Shown one piece after another: positions 51,957 through 62,157 of a DNA stretch of 64,000 nt. The position numbers and the translations under genes are program-made. Where the stretch lies: assembly GCA_024639885.1 (NCBI GenBank), contig JAHEGD010000014.1, positions 39,919 to 103,918 of the forward strand, given 5' to 3'. Under the pieces are notes generated by a model that saw nothing but the letters and a program-made list of their open reading frames with translations, ran no database searches and had not been told where the DNA came from. Source of the DNA: Porticoccaceae bacterium (lineage in GTDB: Bacteria; Pseudomonadota; Gammaproteobacteria; Pseudomonadales; Porticoccaceae). Position 1 is the first letter of the stretch. The number at the start of each line of letters is the position of its first letter.

Positions 51957-52654
51957 ACCCCCTGCTCCGCGCTCAGCTGTGCGTCGAGAGCGGCGTAGCG
52001 CTGCGGGGTACCGACATCGCACCAGCGCCCGCCCCAATACTCGCCGCCAATCCGGCCCGCAGCGATTAACGGCAGCAGCAGCTCGCGCAACGGTAGCGGC
52101 TGACCTGCTGCCGCCGCGGCTGCGGCGACAAACGGCTCTGGCCGCCACAGGCTGATACCGCTAAAGGTCAGCCGGTGGTCGCCGGCCAGCGCCAACCGGC
52201 CGTCGCGCAGCGCGAAGTCGCCGGCCGGGTGGTGGGCCGGATTGTCGACCACCACCAGCTCGGCGAGCTGACCGCCGGCCGCCAGCGCCGCGCCGCGGGC
52301 GGCCAGCGCCGCCAGCGGGTAGTCGCTCCAGACATCACCATTAACCAGTAGAAAGGGGGCGTCGCCGAGCAGCGCCAGAGCGTTGATCACCGCGCCGGCA
52401 GTCTCTAGCGGCTGCTGCTCGCGGGACCATTCGATAGTGACGCCGAACTGCTCGCCACTGCCAAAGGTGTCGATCAACTGCTCGCCAAGCCAGCTGACGT
52501 TGATCACCAGCTCGGTGATACCGGCGGCGGCCAGCTTGACGATAGTGTGCTCGAGGATCGGCCGACCGGCGAGCGGCAGTAGCGGCTTGGGGGTGGCCAG
52601 CGTCAGCGGTCGCATCCGCCGCCCCTCGCCGGCCGCCAGCAGCATTGCCTTCAC
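51953..52654 (-). CDS. murU: N-acetylmuramate-1-phosphate uridylyltransferase MurU
   Basis: This 233-aa nucleotidyltransferase makes UDP-MurNAc from MurNAc-1-phosphate in the peptidoglycan recycling bypass of Pseudomonas-type bacteria. The NTP loop is LLAAGEGRRMRPLT at the N-terminus, PKPLLPLAGRPILEH follows, and VNGDVWSD holds the metal-binding Asp. The C-terminal WCDVGTPQRYAALD is typical of MurU. The start overlaps the amgK stop by 4 nt. Neighbours amgK and divergent lptD match the Pseudomonas order. Confidence 0.94.
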   Translation of the reverse strand: MKAMLLAAGEGRRMRPLTLATPKPLLPLAGRPILEHTIVKLAAAGITELVINVSWLGEQLIDTFGSGEQFGVTIEWSREQQPLETAGAVINALALLGDAPFLLVNGDVWSDYPLAALAARGAALAAGGQLAELVVVDNPAHHPAGDFALRDGRLALAGDHRLTFSGISLWRPEPFVAAAAAAAGQPLPLRELLLPLIAAGRIGGEYWGGRWCDVGTPQRYAALDAQLSAEQGV

Positions 52655-53682
52655 CGCCCGCTACCCGGCGACGGCGGCGCGGCAAACCACGCTTGGCGCT
52701 CGATCTGCGGCATCAGCCGGCGCTCAAACCAAGCGCCGAACTGCGCCAGCTGCGGGTAGCTGGACGCCACCTGGCAGGTGTAGTGGAGCACCAGCGGCAG
52801 GTCGTCGAGGTAGCCGTGTTTGCCATCGCGCAGCGACAAGCGGGCAAAAATACCGAGCACCTTGAGGTGGCGCTGCAGCCCCATCCAATCGAAGCAGCGG
52901 CGAAAACCGGCTTCGCTGAGGGCGCTGTCGGCGGTTGCTATCACCGCTTGGTAGTAGCCGGTGACAGCCCGGTCGACCTCTGCCGCTGGCCAGTGCCAGT
53001 AGCAGTCTTTCAACAGCGACACCAGATCGTAGCTGAGCGGCCCGACCAGCCCGTCCTGGTAGTCGATCATGGCCAGCGCCTCGCCGCGGTCGGCGACCAT
53101 CAAGTTGCGGCAGTGGTAGTCGCGGTGGACAAAGCCGTGCGGCTGCGCGGCTGCGCTTGCCAGCAGCGTCTCGAACAGCTCGTCGAGCAGCGCGCGGTCG
53201 TCATCGTTGAGCTCGACACCGAGCAGCGCGCCGACAAACCAGTCGCCAAACAGCGCCAACTCGGCGAGCAGCGCCGACCGGTCGTAGCGCGGCAGCGCGC
53301 CGAGCGCAGCGCCATCCAGTGCGGCCAGCTTCGGCAGCAGCGCCAGCGCCGGCTGCAGCGCCGCCGCGCCGCGGTCGGCATAGAGCGCCCGCAGCGGCCG
53401 TCGGCCGAGGTGCTCAAGCAATAGCCAGCCGCGCGCAAAGTCGACCGCATAGAGCTTGGCAACCGGCAGCCCGGCCGCCGCCAACAGCAGGGTGATATCG
53501 ACAAAAGCGCGGTTCGGCTCGCTGGCCGGCGGGCTCGCCGCCGCCAACCGGGCCGGCTGTTCGGCCAGCTCAAAGTAGCGGCGCTGGCCGGCGTCGCCGG
53601 GCAGTGGCCGCAGTGTGACTGGGGCGCTGCCCAACTGGCGGCCGAGCCAGCTAGAGAGCGGCTGGTGCTGGGTGGGGTGCAT
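52651..53682 (-). CDS. amgK: Anomeric MurNAc/GlcNAc kinase AmgK
   Basis: This 343-aa aminoglycoside-phosphotransferase-fold sugar kinase phosphorylates MurNAc (and GlcNAc) at C1, the step before MurU. It allows fosfomycin-insensitive cell-wall recycling in relatives. The Brenner motif HRDYHCRNLMV (catalytic Asp) and the metal motif MIDYQDGLVGPLSYDLVSLLKDCY are diagnostic. The N-lobe has LPGDAGQRRYF. It is divergent from lptD with 110 bp between starts. Confidence 0.94.
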   Translation of the reverse strand: MHPTQHQPLSSWLGRQLGSAPVTLRPLPGDAGQRRYFELAEQPARLAAASPPASEPNRAFVDITLLLAAAGLPVAKLYAVDFARGWLLLEHLGRRPLRALYADRGAAALQPALALLPKLAALDGAALGALPRYDRSALLAELALFGDWFVGALLGVELNDDDRALLDELFETLLASAAAQPHGFVHRDYHCRNLMVADRGEALAMIDYQDGLVGPLSYDLVSLLKDCYWHWPAAEVDRAVTGYYQAVIATADSALSEAGFRRCFDWMGLQRHLKVLGIFARLSLRDGKHGYLDDLPLVLHYTCQVASSYPQLAQFGAWFERRLMPQIERQAWFAAPPSPGSGR

Positions 53683-53792
53683 ACGGTCTCCGGCTTTGTC
53701 GATGCATCGATTCTAACCGAATTGAGTCCCCAGAACGGTAGCACCGCGGTAAATTTCAGTTAAAATGAGTCCTTATTAAAAGGATCCTAGCC

Positions 53793-56324
53793 GTGCCCTC
53801 CCTGCCCCCTCTTATGCGATTTCCGCTCGCCGCGCTATTCTCGGTTGGCGCACTGCCGGCCGCCCTAGCGGTTGCCGCCGAGCCGGCCGCCGAGTGGCGC
53901 TGCGTCGCCGCCGCCGGCGAGTGGCGCTGCGTTGCCCAGCCGAGCGCGCGGACCCGCTACACCCGGCCGGCGCGCAGCCTGGCAGCGGTAGTTGAACCGG
54001 CCAGCGACCCCGACCAGCCGCGCCTGGCTGCCAACCGCAACCTCGACTGGGTGGCGATCGATCAGCTGCCCAGCGAGCGCCGCGCGCAGCTGCCGGCGCA
54101 CTGCTGTGGTGAGTATGTCGATCCGCCGCGCGACTACCCCGATGGCGACCGCGACCCCGACGATGCCCCGCTGCGGGTCAACGCCGACCAGACCCAGTCG
54201 AGCGGCGAGGGCCAAGTTGAGCTCTCTGGCGATGTGCAGATATCGCAGGGCTACCGGCAGGTGCGCAGCGACCGCGCGGCACTCGACCAAACTGACCGCA
54301 GCGTTGCGCTGGAGGGCAACGTGCAGTTTCGCGAGCCCAGCCTGCTGCTGCTTGGCGAGCGCGCCGAGCTCAACCTCGACAGCCGCGAGGTGGCTATCGA
54401 CAACGCCACCTACGTGATCCACCAGGCGGCGGTGCGCGGCAGCGCCGCGACACTGGCGCGCAGTGCCGACGGCAAGTTGACCATCAGTGAAGCGACCTAC
54501 ACCAGCTGCCCGCCGGAGAGCGCCGACTGGCAGCTCAAGACCGCCCAAATCACGCTCGATGAGGCGGACGGCTTTGCCACCGTGCGCGACGCCACGCTGT
54601 CGGTAAAAAATCTACCGATCTTCTACTTCCCGTGGCTGCGCTTTCCCATCAACGAGACCCGCTCGAGCGGGCTGCTGTTTCCGCAGATCAGCCGCAACAG
54701 CCGCAACGGGTTAGATATCGCCCAGCCGATCTACTGGAACGTCGCCGCCAACTACGATATGACCTTTACCCCGCGCCTGCTCACTGAGCGCGGCGTCAGC
54801 CTTGCAGTCGAGGGGCGCCACCTGAACAGCTGGGCCGAGACCACGCTGACCAGCGCGCTGCTCGCCGACGACCGCGGTGGCGGCGACCGCGACACCAGCA
54901 GCCGCCCCAGTTACGAGGGCGAGAACCGCTCGATGGTCCAACTCGACCACCGCGGCGATGCCGGCAACTGGTTTAGCCGCATCGACTACAACGAGGTCAG
55001 CGACCGCGACTACCTGCGTGACTTTGGCAACCAGTCACTGCAGGTCGAGTCGCAGTCTTATCTCAACCGCTCTGCTGCAGTCGGCTACCGCGGCGATCAC
55101 TGGCAGCTGAGCGCCGAGCTGGAGGACTACCAGGCGATCACCTACCGGCTCGACGAGCAGTACTATGTGCTGCCGCGGCTGACCGCCAACGGCCGCTACC
55201 CGCTCGGCGAGCGCTGGCTGCTGAGCCTCGACCACCAGTTTAGCCAGTTTGACCACGACGACACCGACCGCGTCACCGGCAGCCGATTGCGCGGCGACTA
55301 CCAGTTGAGCTGGAACCGTCAGTGGGCGTGGGGCTACCTCAAGCCGAGCTGGGAGGTGCGCCAACTCAGCTACCGGCTCGATGCCGGCGCTGACGCGCTC
55401 GCCGACGACGCGCCGTCGATCACCGTGCCGACCGCCGCGCTCGACGCCGGGCTCTACTTTGACCGCCGCGCCGCCGCCAGCACCCAGACCCTTGAACCGC
55501 GGCTCTACTACCTGCACAGCAGTCAGCGCGACCAGTCGGGGCTGCCCGACTTCGATAGCTTGCTGATGACGCCGAGCTACCAGGGTCTGTTTCGCGCCAA
55601 CCGGTTTCTCGGTGGCGACCGCATCGGCGACGACCAGCGGCTGACCGCCGCGCTGACCAGCCGCCGGATTGACAGCGCCAGCGGCCGCGAGCAGTGGCGG
55701 GCCAGCATCGCCCACAGCTGGTCGTTTGATAAGAGCACCGTGAGCCTAGCCGACCCACTCGGTTACAGCGGTTACGCCGAACAGAGCATCGCCGCTGAGC
55801 TGGTCGCCGAGCTCGACCGGCGCTGGCAGTTCACCGGCGATATCGCCTACGACCGCGACGACCACCGCGTCCAGCGCGGCAGCGTGGCGCTGCGCTACAA
55901 AAATGGCGCCGACCGACTCGCCAACCTCAGCTACCGCTACACCCAGCGGGCGCGCGGCAGTGCCATCGTCGATGACGCGGAACTATTCTTCGACCAGGCC
56001 ATCGAACAGGTCGACCTGTCGTTGGTGACGCCGCTGTTTGGCAACACCCGGCTGGTGGCGCGCTGGAACCGCGACCTCACCTTCGGCCGCAACCTAGAGC
56101 TATTTGCCGGCTTTGAATACGAGAGCTGCTGCTGGCGGGCGAGCCTGGTGGCGCGCCGCCACTTAGAGCGCGACGACCTGCTACTGCTCCCCGAGCAGAA
56201 CCTCACCGAAAAGAACGGCATACTGTTTCAAATCCAATTTAAAGGGCTGGCCGGCAGCATTAGCCGGGTAGACTCCACACTCGAGAATGGTATTTACGGC
56301 TATGAAAAACGCGAAGACTTTTAA
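53793..56324 (+). CDS. lptD: LPS-assembly protein LptD
   Basis: LptD (843 aa) is the 26-strand outer-membrane channel that inserts LPS, working with LptE. A signal peptide (to about residue 30) is followed by a Cys-containing segment with a short internal duplication (EWRCVA twice). The CCGEYVDP cysteines and the OstA-like jellyroll (RVNADQTQSSGEGQVELSGDVQI onward) come next. The barrel includes LPIFYFPWLRFPIN and the late SCCW cysteine pair that cross-links to the N-terminal cysteines. The GTG start has AAGGA 9 nt upstream. surA overlaps the 3' end by 23 nt. Confidence 0.96.
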   Translation: MPSLPPLMRFPLAALFSVGALPAALAVAAEPAAEWRCVAAAGEWRCVAQPSARTRYTRPARSLAAVVEPASDPDQPRLAANRNLDWVAIDQLPSERRAQLPAHCCGEYVDPPRDYPDGDRDPDDAPLRVNADQTQSSGEGQVELSGDVQISQGYRQVRSDRAALDQTDRSVALEGNVQFREPSLLLLGERAELNLDSREVAIDNATYVIHQAAVRGSAATLARSADGKLTISEATYTSCPPESADWQLKTAQITLDEADGFATVRDATLSVKNLPIFYFPWLRFPINETRSSGLLFPQISRNSRNGLDIAQPIYWNVAANYDMTFTPRLLTERGVSLAVEGRHLNSWAETTLTSALLADDRGGGDRDTSSRPSYEGENRSMVQLDHRGDAGNWFSRIDYNEVSDRDYLRDFGNQSLQVESQSYLNRSAAVGYRGDHWQLSAELEDYQAITYRLDEQYYVLPRLTANGRYPLGERWLLSLDHQFSQFDHDDTDRVTGSRLRGDYQLSWNRQWAWGYLKPSWEVRQLSYRLDAGADALADDAPSITVPTAALDAGLYFDRRAAASTQTLEPRLYYLHSSQRDQSGLPDFDSLLMTPSYQGLFRANRFLGGDRIGDDQRLTAALTSRRIDSASGREQWRASIAHSWSFDKSTVSLADPLGYSGYAEQSIAAELVAELDRRWQFTGDIAYDRDDHRVQRGSVALRYKNGADRLANLSYRYTQRARGSAIVDDAELFFDQAIEQVDLSLVTPLFGNTRLVARWNRDLTFGRNLELFAGFEYESCCWRASLVARRHLERDDLLLLPEQNLTEKNGILFQIQFKGLAGSISRVDSTLENGIYGYEKREDF

Positions 56325-57636
56325 CGCTCTACCCCTACTCTGCGCGCTGCTGATCGCCGCCGTGGCCGGCCCGGCCGCCGCCCAGCTGCGGGTGGTCGAT
56401 CGGATCGCCGCGATCGTCGATGAGGACGTGGTGATGCAGAGCGAGCTGGAGGAGCGGCTCAGCGCTATCTACGCTCAGATCGAGGCCAGTGGCGGCAACC
56501 CACCGCCGGCCAACCTGCTCGCCGAGCAGGTGATCGAGCGGCTGATCTCCGAGCGGCTGCAGCTCAACTTGGGTTACCGCGCCGGCGTGCGGATTGGCGA
56601 TGAGGAGATCAACCAGGCGATTGGCCGGCTGGCGGCCAGCGCCGGCGTCAACGTCGAGCAGTACATCAGCGCGGTCGAGCAGCAAGCCGGTGGCTACGCC
56701 GGGCTGCGCGCCCAAATTGGCCACGAGATGACTCTGCGCCGTGTCCAACAGGGCAACGTGATGCGCCGCATCCGTATCAGCGACCGCGAGCTCGACAACT
56801 TCCTCAACTCCCAAGAGGGCCAGCTGCTGAGCGCCTCAGAGGTGCGCGTCGGCCATATTCTGTTGAGCTTGCGCAGCGACATGAGCGCCGAACAGCAGGC
56901 CGAGCTGGCCGCGCGCGCCGATGAGTTGGCCGCCGAGGCCGCCGCTGGCGCCGACTTTGCCTCGCTGGCGCTCGCCTACTCCAACGATAGCTCGGCCCCG
57001 CAGGGCGGCGACTTGGGCTGGCGCAACAGCGCCGAGCTGCCAGAGCTGTTCGCCAACGCGGTGGCCGATCTGGCACCGGGTGAGATCAGCGACGTGCTGA
57101 CCAGCGGTGCCGGCCTGCATATCCTCAAGCTCTATGAGCGCCGCGGCGGCGGCGAGCAGCTTATCGAGCAGCACTTTGCCCGCCATATCTTGCTCACCCC
57201 CAACCAGATACGCGACCCCGAGCAGACCGTCGCCGAGCTCGACGGGCTGCGCAGCCGGATCGTCGACGGCGAGGAGTTTGCGGTGTTGGCCAAAGAGTAC
57301 TCTGAAGACAAGGGCTCGGCGCTGAGTGGCGGCGAACTCGGCTGGTCGACACCGGGGATGTTTGTGCCGGAGTTTGAACAGACCATGGCCAACATCGCCA
57401 TCGGCGAAGTGAGCGCGCCGTTCCAGTCCCAGTTTGGCTGGCATATCCTGCAGGTGACCGAGCGCCGCGACCAAGACTTTAGCACCGAGATACTGCGCAA
57501 CCGCGCCCGCAACCTGCTCAGCCAGCGCAAGTTTGACGCCGAGCTGCAGGTCTGGCTGCAAGAGATCCGCGACGAGGCGTTTGTCGAGATCAAAAACCTG
57601 CCGGGGCTGCTCGAGCTCGACACCGCCGCCCAATGA
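56302..57636 (+). CDS. surA: Periplasmic chaperone and peptidyl-prolyl isomerase SurA
   Basis: SurA (444 aa) escorts outer-membrane proteins, LptD above all, to the BAM complex. A signal peptide ends GPAAAQ, and [25 protein letters not shown] starts the chaperone N-domain. Two parvulin domains follow, with [13 protein letters not shown] and [12 protein letters not shown] strands and GGDLGWRN / [12 protein letters not shown] motifs. A C-terminal helix is shared with the N-domain. The ATG at 56302 gives a normal signal peptide; an upstream ATG at 56287 adds five residues. It overlaps lptD by 23 nt and pdxA by 4 nt. Confidence 0.96.
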   Translation: MKNAKTFNALPLLCALLIAAVAGPAAAQLRVVDRIAAIVDEDVVMQSELEERLSAIYAQIEASGGNPPPANLLAEQVIERLISERLQLNLGYRAGVRIGDEEINQAIGRLAASAGVNVEQYISAVEQQAGGYAGLRAQIGHEMTLRRVQQGNVMRRIRISDRELDNFLNSQEGQLLSASEVRVGHILLSLRSDMSAEQQAELAARADELAAEAAAGADFASLALAYSNDSSAPQGGDLGWRNSAELPELFANAVADLAPGEISDVLTSGAGLHILKLYERRGGGEQLIEQHFARHILLTPNQIRDPEQTVAELDGLRSRIVDGEEFAVLAKEYSEDKGSALSGGELGWSTPGMFVPEFEQTMANIAIGEVSAPFQSQFGWHILQVTERRDQDFSTEILRNRARNLLSQRKFDAELQVWLQEIRDEAFVEIKNLPGLLELDTAAQ

Positions 57637-58616
57637 CCCTGCGCCTCGCCGTCACGCCGGGTGAGCCGGCCGGGGTAGGCCCCGACCTGCTGATCCAGCA
57701 CGTCCAGCACGGCTCACCCCACGAGCTGGTTGCAGTCGCCAGCCGCGTGCTGCTGCAGCGCCGCGCCGCCGAGCTGGGCCTGCCGCTGACACTGCGCGCC
57801 GCCGCCGCCGAACCCCAGCCACTGGCACCCGGCGAGCTCGCCATCGATGAGATCGACTGCCCGGCGGCGGTAGTTGCCGGCCAGCTCGACCCGGCCAACG
57901 GCCGCTATGTGGTCGCCTGTCTCGACCGCGCGGTGGCGCTGATCGACGCCGGCCGCTGTGCGGCGATGGTGACCGGGCCGGTGCAAAAGTCGACGATCAA
58001 CGACGCCGGTATCGCCTTCTCCGGCCACACCGAATACCTCGCCGCGCTGACCGCGACCGAGCAGGTGGTGATGATGCTGGCCAGCGACCAGCTGCGGGTG
58101 GCGCTGGCGACCACCCACCTGCCACTGCGCGAGGTCGCCGACGCGATCACCGCGCCACTGCTGCGGTCGGTGATCAAGATCCTCTGTGCCGACCTGACCG
58201 CCAAGTTTGGCATCGCCGAGCCGACCATCTTGGTCGCCGGGCTCAATCCGCACGCCGGTGAGGCGGGCCACCTCGGCCGCGAAGAGATCGAGGTGATAGA
58301 GCCGCTGCTAGACGAGCTGCGCGCGGCCGGCTACCGGTTGATCGGACCGCTGCCGGCCGACACGCTGTTCACCCCCAAGTGGCTCGACCAGGCTGACGCG
58401 GTGCTGGCGATGTACCACGATCAAGGGCTGCCGGTACTCAAATACCAAGGCTTTGGCCGCGCCGCCAACATCACCCTCGGCCTGCCGATTATTCGCACCT
58501 CGGTCGACCACGGCACCGCCCTTGACTTGGCCGCCAGCGGGCGCGCCGACGGCGCCAGCCTACAGACGGCCATTGACTGTGCCGCCGCAATGGCACTAGC
58601 TAAGGAGCAACAGTGA
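57633..58616 (+). CDS. pdxA: 4-hydroxythreonine-4-phosphate dehydrogenase
   Basis: PdxA (327 aa) performs an NAD-dependent oxidation in pyridoxal-5'-phosphate synthesis. [13 protein letters not shown] near the N-terminus, [23 protein letters not shown] (metal His) and [16 protein letters not shown] are visible. The [16 protein letters not shown] motif is diagnostic. It has ATGA overlaps with surA upstream and rsmA downstream. Confidence 0.97.
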   Translation: MTLRLAVTPGEPAGVGPDLLIQHVQHGSPHELVAVASRVLLQRRAAELGLPLTLRAAAAEPQPLAPGELAIDEIDCPAAVVAGQLDPANGRYVVACLDRAVALIDAGRCAAMVTGPVQKSTINDAGIAFSGHTEYLAALTATEQVVMMLASDQLRVALATTHLPLREVADAITAPLLRSVIKILCADLTAKFGIAEPTILVAGLNPHAGEAGHLGREEIEVIEPLLDELRAAGYRLIGPLPADTLFTPKWLDQADAVLAMYHDQGLPVLKYQGFGRAANITLGLPIIRTSVDHGTALDLAASGRADGASLQTAIDCAAAMALAKEQQ

Positions 58617-59419
58617 GCGATCACCAACCGCGCAAACGGTTCGGTCAGAACTTTCTCGTCGACCGCTCGATCATCGAGCGCATCGTCAAGACCGTCAACC
58701 CGCAGCCGAGCGACAACCTGATTGAGATCGGCCCGGGGCTGGCTGCGATCACAGAGTATCTGATCGCCCGCTGCCCGCAGATGCGGGTGATCGAGCTCGA
58801 CCGCGATCTGGTCGCCCACCTCAGCGAGCGCTTCACTGGGCTGGCGATCCACAGCGGCGACGCACTGAAGGTCGACTACCGGCAGTTTTACCGCGATGGC
58901 GAGCCGCTGCGGCTGGTCGGCAACCTGCCCTACAACATCTCTACGCCGCTGCTGTTTCATCTGCTCAGCTACCGCGAGCTGATCGCCGATATGCACTTTA
59001 TGCTGCAAAAAGAGGTCGTCGACCGGCTCGGCGCCCAACCGGGCAGCAAGGCCTATGGACGGCTGTCGGTAATGATCCAGTACCACTGCCGGGTGATGCC
59101 GGTGATCGCCGTGCCGCCCGGCGCCTTCCGGCCGCCACCCAAAGTTCAGTCGGCGGTGGTCAAGCTGACACCTCACCGCCAATTGCCGCACTGCGCCGAC
59201 GATCCGGTGCTGCTCGGCCAGCTGGTCGCGCACTGCTTTGGCCAGCGCCGCAAGACCCTCCGCAACGGACTTAAACCGTACGGCGAGGCAGTCGCCACGC
59301 TCGAGCAGGAGCTCGATCTGACCCGCCGCGCCGAGCAGCTCAGCGTCGCTGAATTTGTCGCGGTCGCCAACTCAATCAGCCGCTGGCAGCGCGCCAACCC
59401 CGCTGTCAGCCGCCCCTAA
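58613..59419 (+). CDS. rsmA: 16S rRNA (A1518/A1519) dimethyltransferase RsmA (KsgA)
   Basis: This 268-aa SAM-dependent enzyme dimethylates two adenines in helix 45 of 16S rRNA during 30S assembly. [11 protein letters not shown] begins the fold, [15 protein letters not shown] is the SAM-binding motif I, and [17 protein letters not shown] is the catalytic NLPY motif. The [16 protein letters not shown] segment follows. The GTG start overlaps the pdxA stop. Loss of this enzyme gives kasugamycin resistance in E. coli. Confidence 0.97.
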   Translation: MSDHQPRKRFGQNFLVDRSIIERIVKTVNPQPSDNLIEIGPGLAAITEYLIARCPQMRVIELDRDLVAHLSERFTGLAIHSGDALKVDYRQFYRDGEPLRLVGNLPYNISTPLLFHLLSYRELIADMHFMLQKEVVDRLGAQPGSKAYGRLSVMIQYHCRVMPVIAVPPGAFRPPPKVQSAVVKLTPHRQLPHCADDPVLLGQLVAHCFGQRRKTLRNGLKPYGEAVATLEQELDLTRRAEQLSVAEFVAVANSISRWQRANPAVSRP

Positions 59420-59435
59420 CTCAAGCGAGAGCCCC

Positions 59436-59810
59436 ATGGACAGCACCGCCATCAGTGTTACCGTCGAGGTAGAGCACCTCGCCCACCAATCCGAGCCGGA
59501 GACCGACAACTACGCCTTCGCCTACCGGATAACGGTCACCAACCACGGCGACCGCACCGTTCAGCTGCTCAGCCGCCACTGGCTGATCACCGACGGCAAC
59601 CAACGCCAGCGCGAAGTCTCCGGGCTCGGCGTGGTCGGCGAGCAGCCGTTTATTGCCCCGCAAGCTAGCTACCAGTACACCAGCGGTGTGGTACTCGACA
59701 CCCCGATCGGCACCATGCAGGGCAGCTACCAGCTGGTCGATGAGGACAACCACTCGCTGCAGGCAGAGATCACCCCGTTCCTGCTCGCCGTTCCCAGCCA
59801 GTTGAACTGA
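59436..59810 (+). CDS. apaG: ApaG protein (DUF525)
   Basis: This 124-aa immunoglobulin-like beta-sandwich protein starts at the ATG at 59436; the track start lies in rsmA. NYAFAYRITVTNHGDRTVQLLSRHWLITD is the family core. GVVGEQPFIAPQASYQYTSGV and the GTMQGSYQ turn near the pyrophosphate-binding loop are also present. The function is uncertain; the family is linked to magnesium/cobalt phenotypes and always accompanies apaH. Confidence 0.96.
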   Translation: MDSTAISVTVEVEHLAHQSEPETDNYAFAYRITVTNHGDRTVQLLSRHWLITDGNQRQREVSGLGVVGEQPFIAPQASYQYTSGVVLDTPIGTMQGSYQLVDEDNHSLQAEITPFLLAVPSQLN

Positions 59811-59813
59811 GCC

Positions 59814-60623
59814 GTGACCGATTACGCTGTCGGCGATATCCAAGGCTGCTATGACGAGCTCCAGCAGCTGCTCGAACAGGTCGCATTCGACCCCGCCGTC
59901 GACCGCTTGTTGGCGGTCGGCGACCTGGTTAACCGCGGCCCGCAATCACTGCAAACACTGCGCTTTTGCGCTGGGCTTGGCGACCGCTTTGCCACCGTGC
60001 TCGGCAACCACGACCTTCACCTGATCGCGATTGCGCGCGGCCACCGCCAGTGTGGCGCCCGCGACACCCTCGACGAGCTGTTGGCCGCGCCCGACTGCGA
60101 GCAGCTGATCGACTGGCTGCGCCAGCAGCCGTTGGCGCGCCGTGAGGGCGACTATCTGTTAGTGCACGCCGGCGTGCCGCCGTTTTGGGGCCGCAAGAAG
60201 ACCCTGCGCCTCGCCGCCGAGGTGAGCGAGCAGTTGCGCGGCCCCCACTGCGACCGCTACTTAGCGAAGATGTACGGCAACCGGCCGGCGCTGTGGAGCG
60301 AGAAGCTGCGAGGCCCTGAACGGTGGCGGGCGATCACCAACTACCTGACCCGAATGCGCTTTATCAACAGCGCTGGCGGCCTCGACCTATCAGCGAAGGG
60401 CAGCCCCGACAAGCCGCCGCGCGGCACCCGGCCGTGGTACGCGGCAGCGCGCCGCAAGATGGCCAGCAAGCCGATTGTCTTTGGCCACTGGGCGGCACTG
60501 GAGGGGCGCGACTGCGGCCCCCACCTGCACGCGCTGGACACCGGCTGTGCGTGGGGCGGGCGGCTGACTGCACTCAACCTGACCACGCTGCAACGCCATT
60601 CGGTGGCGCGAGCTGGCGGCTAA
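59814..60623 (+). CDS. apaH: Diadenosine tetraphosphatase
   Basis: ApaH (269 aa) symmetrically hydrolyses Ap4A to two ADP and decaps Np4-RNAs in E. coli. Its calcineurin-type metal motifs are VGDIQGCYDEL, VGDLVNRGPQS, GNHDLHLI and LVHAGVPPFW. The C-terminal segment IVFGHWAALEG holds the last metal His, and LDTGCAWGGRLTAL the Cys-containing turn. The GTG start is 3 nt after apaG. It is the last gene of lptD-surA-pdxA-rsmA-apaG-apaH. Confidence 0.97.
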   Translation: MTDYAVGDIQGCYDELQQLLEQVAFDPAVDRLLAVGDLVNRGPQSLQTLRFCAGLGDRFATVLGNHDLHLIAIARGHRQCGARDTLDELLAAPDCEQLIDWLRQQPLARREGDYLLVHAGVPPFWGRKKTLRLAAEVSEQLRGPHCDRYLAKMYGNRPALWSEKLRGPERWRAITNYLTRMRFINSAGGLDLSAKGSPDKPPRGTRPWYAAARRKMASKPIVFGHWAALEGRDCGPHLHALDTGCAWGGRLTALNLTTLQRHSVARAGG

Positions 60624-60665
60624 GCGGCTGTGGGCGGCGTCACCGCCGCGCTAAACGACAGCCAT

Positions 60666-60695
60666 AAAAAAACCGGGCAGAGCCCGGTTTTTTTT
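60666..60695. terminator. Bidirectional terminator between apaH and rplQ
   Basis: A7-CCGGGC, loop AGA, GCCCGG-T8 forms a compact hairpin with A/T runs both ways, between two converging operons. Confidence 0.92.
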
Positions 60696-60710
60696 CACGC
60701 CAGCGCGCAG

Positions 60711-61085
60711 TTACTCTGCTTCGACCTGCGGGCGATCGACCAGCTCAACGTAGGCCATCGGCGCGTTGTCACCGGCGCGGTTGCCACACTTGAGGATACG
60801 CAGGTAGCCACCGGGGCGCTCCTGGTAACGCGGGCCGAGCTCGTTGAAGAGCTTGCCGACCACGGCTTTGCTACGCAGGCGGCTAAACGCCAAGCGGCGG
60901 TTGGCGACCGAGTCTTCTTTACCCAGGGTAATGATCGGCTCGGCGTAGCCGCGCAGCTCTTTGGCCTTGGGCAGCGTGGTTTTGACCAGCTCGTGCTCGA
61001 GCAGCGAGTTAGTCATGTTGCGGAACATGGCGCGACGGTGCGAGCCAGTGCGGTTTAGTTTGCGGCCACTATAGCGATGACGCAT
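60711..61085 (-). CDS. rplQ: 50S ribosomal protein L17
   Basis: This is a 124-aa bacterial L17. [20 protein letters not shown] is the conserved start, and [28 protein letters not shown] the core. It is last in the alpha operon, after rpoA. The acidic ending VEAE is a modest extension. It is separated from the convergent apaH by a strong terminator. Confidence 0.98.
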   Translation of the reverse strand: MRHRYSGRKLNRTGSHRRAMFRNMTNSLLEHELVKTTLPKAKELRGYAEPIITLGKEDSVANRRLAFSRLRSKAVVGKLFNELGPRYQERPGGYLRILKCGNRAGDNAPMAYVELVDRPQVEAE

Positions 61086-61135
61086 GATTATCTTCCTTCG
61101 TTCGTTGCTTTCTCAGCAAGGATTAATAGAGCCGC

Positions 61136-62128
61136 TTACGCCAGCTCGCGTTCGGTTTTCAAGCTAGCCGGTGGCCAGTTCTCCAGGCGCATGCCCAGTG
61201 ACAGGCCGCGCGAGGCGAGCACATCTTTGATTTCGGTGAGCGACTTCTTGCCCAGATTAGGGGTCTTGAGCAGCTCAACTTCGGTGCGCTGGATAAGGTC
61301 ACCGATGTAGTAGATGCTCTCGGCCTTCAGACAGTTGGCTGAACGCACCGTCAGCTCGAGATCGTCGACCGGGCGCAGCAGGATCGGGTCGATCTGCTCC
61401 TCTTTGGCCTCCGGCTCGGCAGCTGACTCGCCCTGCAGGTTAACAAACGCAGAGAGCTGCTGCTGCAGAATAGTGGCCGAGCGACGGATCGCCTCTTCCG
61501 GGTCGATGGTGCCGTTGGTCTCAATTTCCAGCACCAGCTTGTCCAAGTCGGTGCGGTTTTCAACGCGGGCGCTCTCGACGCTGTAGGCGACGCGGTAGAC
61601 CGGGCTGAAAGTAGCGTCGAGCTGCAGGCGACCGATTGAACGGGTCTCTTCCTCGCTGATGCGCGCATCGGCCGGCTGGTAACCGCGACCGGCTTCAACG
61701 CGGATACGGGCGTTGAACTCGGCCTTGCCAGAGATGGTGGCGATGACATGGTCGGGGTTGACCACCTCAACGTGGTTGTCTACTTGGATATCGGCAGCAG
61801 TGACAGTGCACGGGCCTTTGACGTTGATCGACAGGGTCGTGTCTTCACTGCCCTCCATCACCATCGCGACGCCTTTGAGGTTGAGCAGAATGCCCATCAC
61901 GTCCTCTTGGACGCCCTCGATGCTGCTGTACTCGTGCTCTACGCCGTCGATCTCTACTTCAGTGATGGCGGCGCCATTCATAGAAGAGAGCAGAATGCGA
62001 CGCAGGGCGTTGCCGAGTGTATGACCAAAGCCGCGCTCAAACGGCTCAAGCACAACTTTGGCGTGGTTGCCGTCATAGCTGACCACGTCAATGTGCTTGG
62101 GTGTTAACAATTCGTTGACAGAATTCAT
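61136..62128 (-). CDS. rpoA: RNA polymerase alpha subunit
   Basis: RpoA (330 aa) dimerises to scaffold polymerase assembly. The N-terminal domain contains [24 protein letters not shown], the 45-residue signature region. The C-terminal domain (about 250-315) contains [20 protein letters not shown] and [21 protein letters not shown]. It contacts UP elements and activators. It lies between rpsD and rplQ as usual. Confidence 0.99.
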   Translation of the reverse strand: MNSVNELLTPKHIDVVSYDGNHAKVVLEPFERGFGHTLGNALRRILLSSMNGAAITEVEIDGVEHEYSSIEGVQEDVMGILLNLKGVAMVMEGSEDTTLSINVKGPCTVTAADIQVDNHVEVVNPDHVIATISGKAEFNARIRVEAGRGYQPADARISEEETRSIGRLQLDATFSPVYRVAYSVESARVENRTDLDKLVLEIETNGTIDPEEAIRRSATILQQQLSAFVNLQGESAAEPEAKEEQIDPILLRPVDDLELTVRSANCLKAESIYYIGDLIQRTEVELLKTPNLGKKSLTEIKDVLASRGLSLGMRLENWPPASLKTERELA

Positions 62129-62157
62129 AGTGTTTCCCTGTAGAGCCTTGACAGCTA

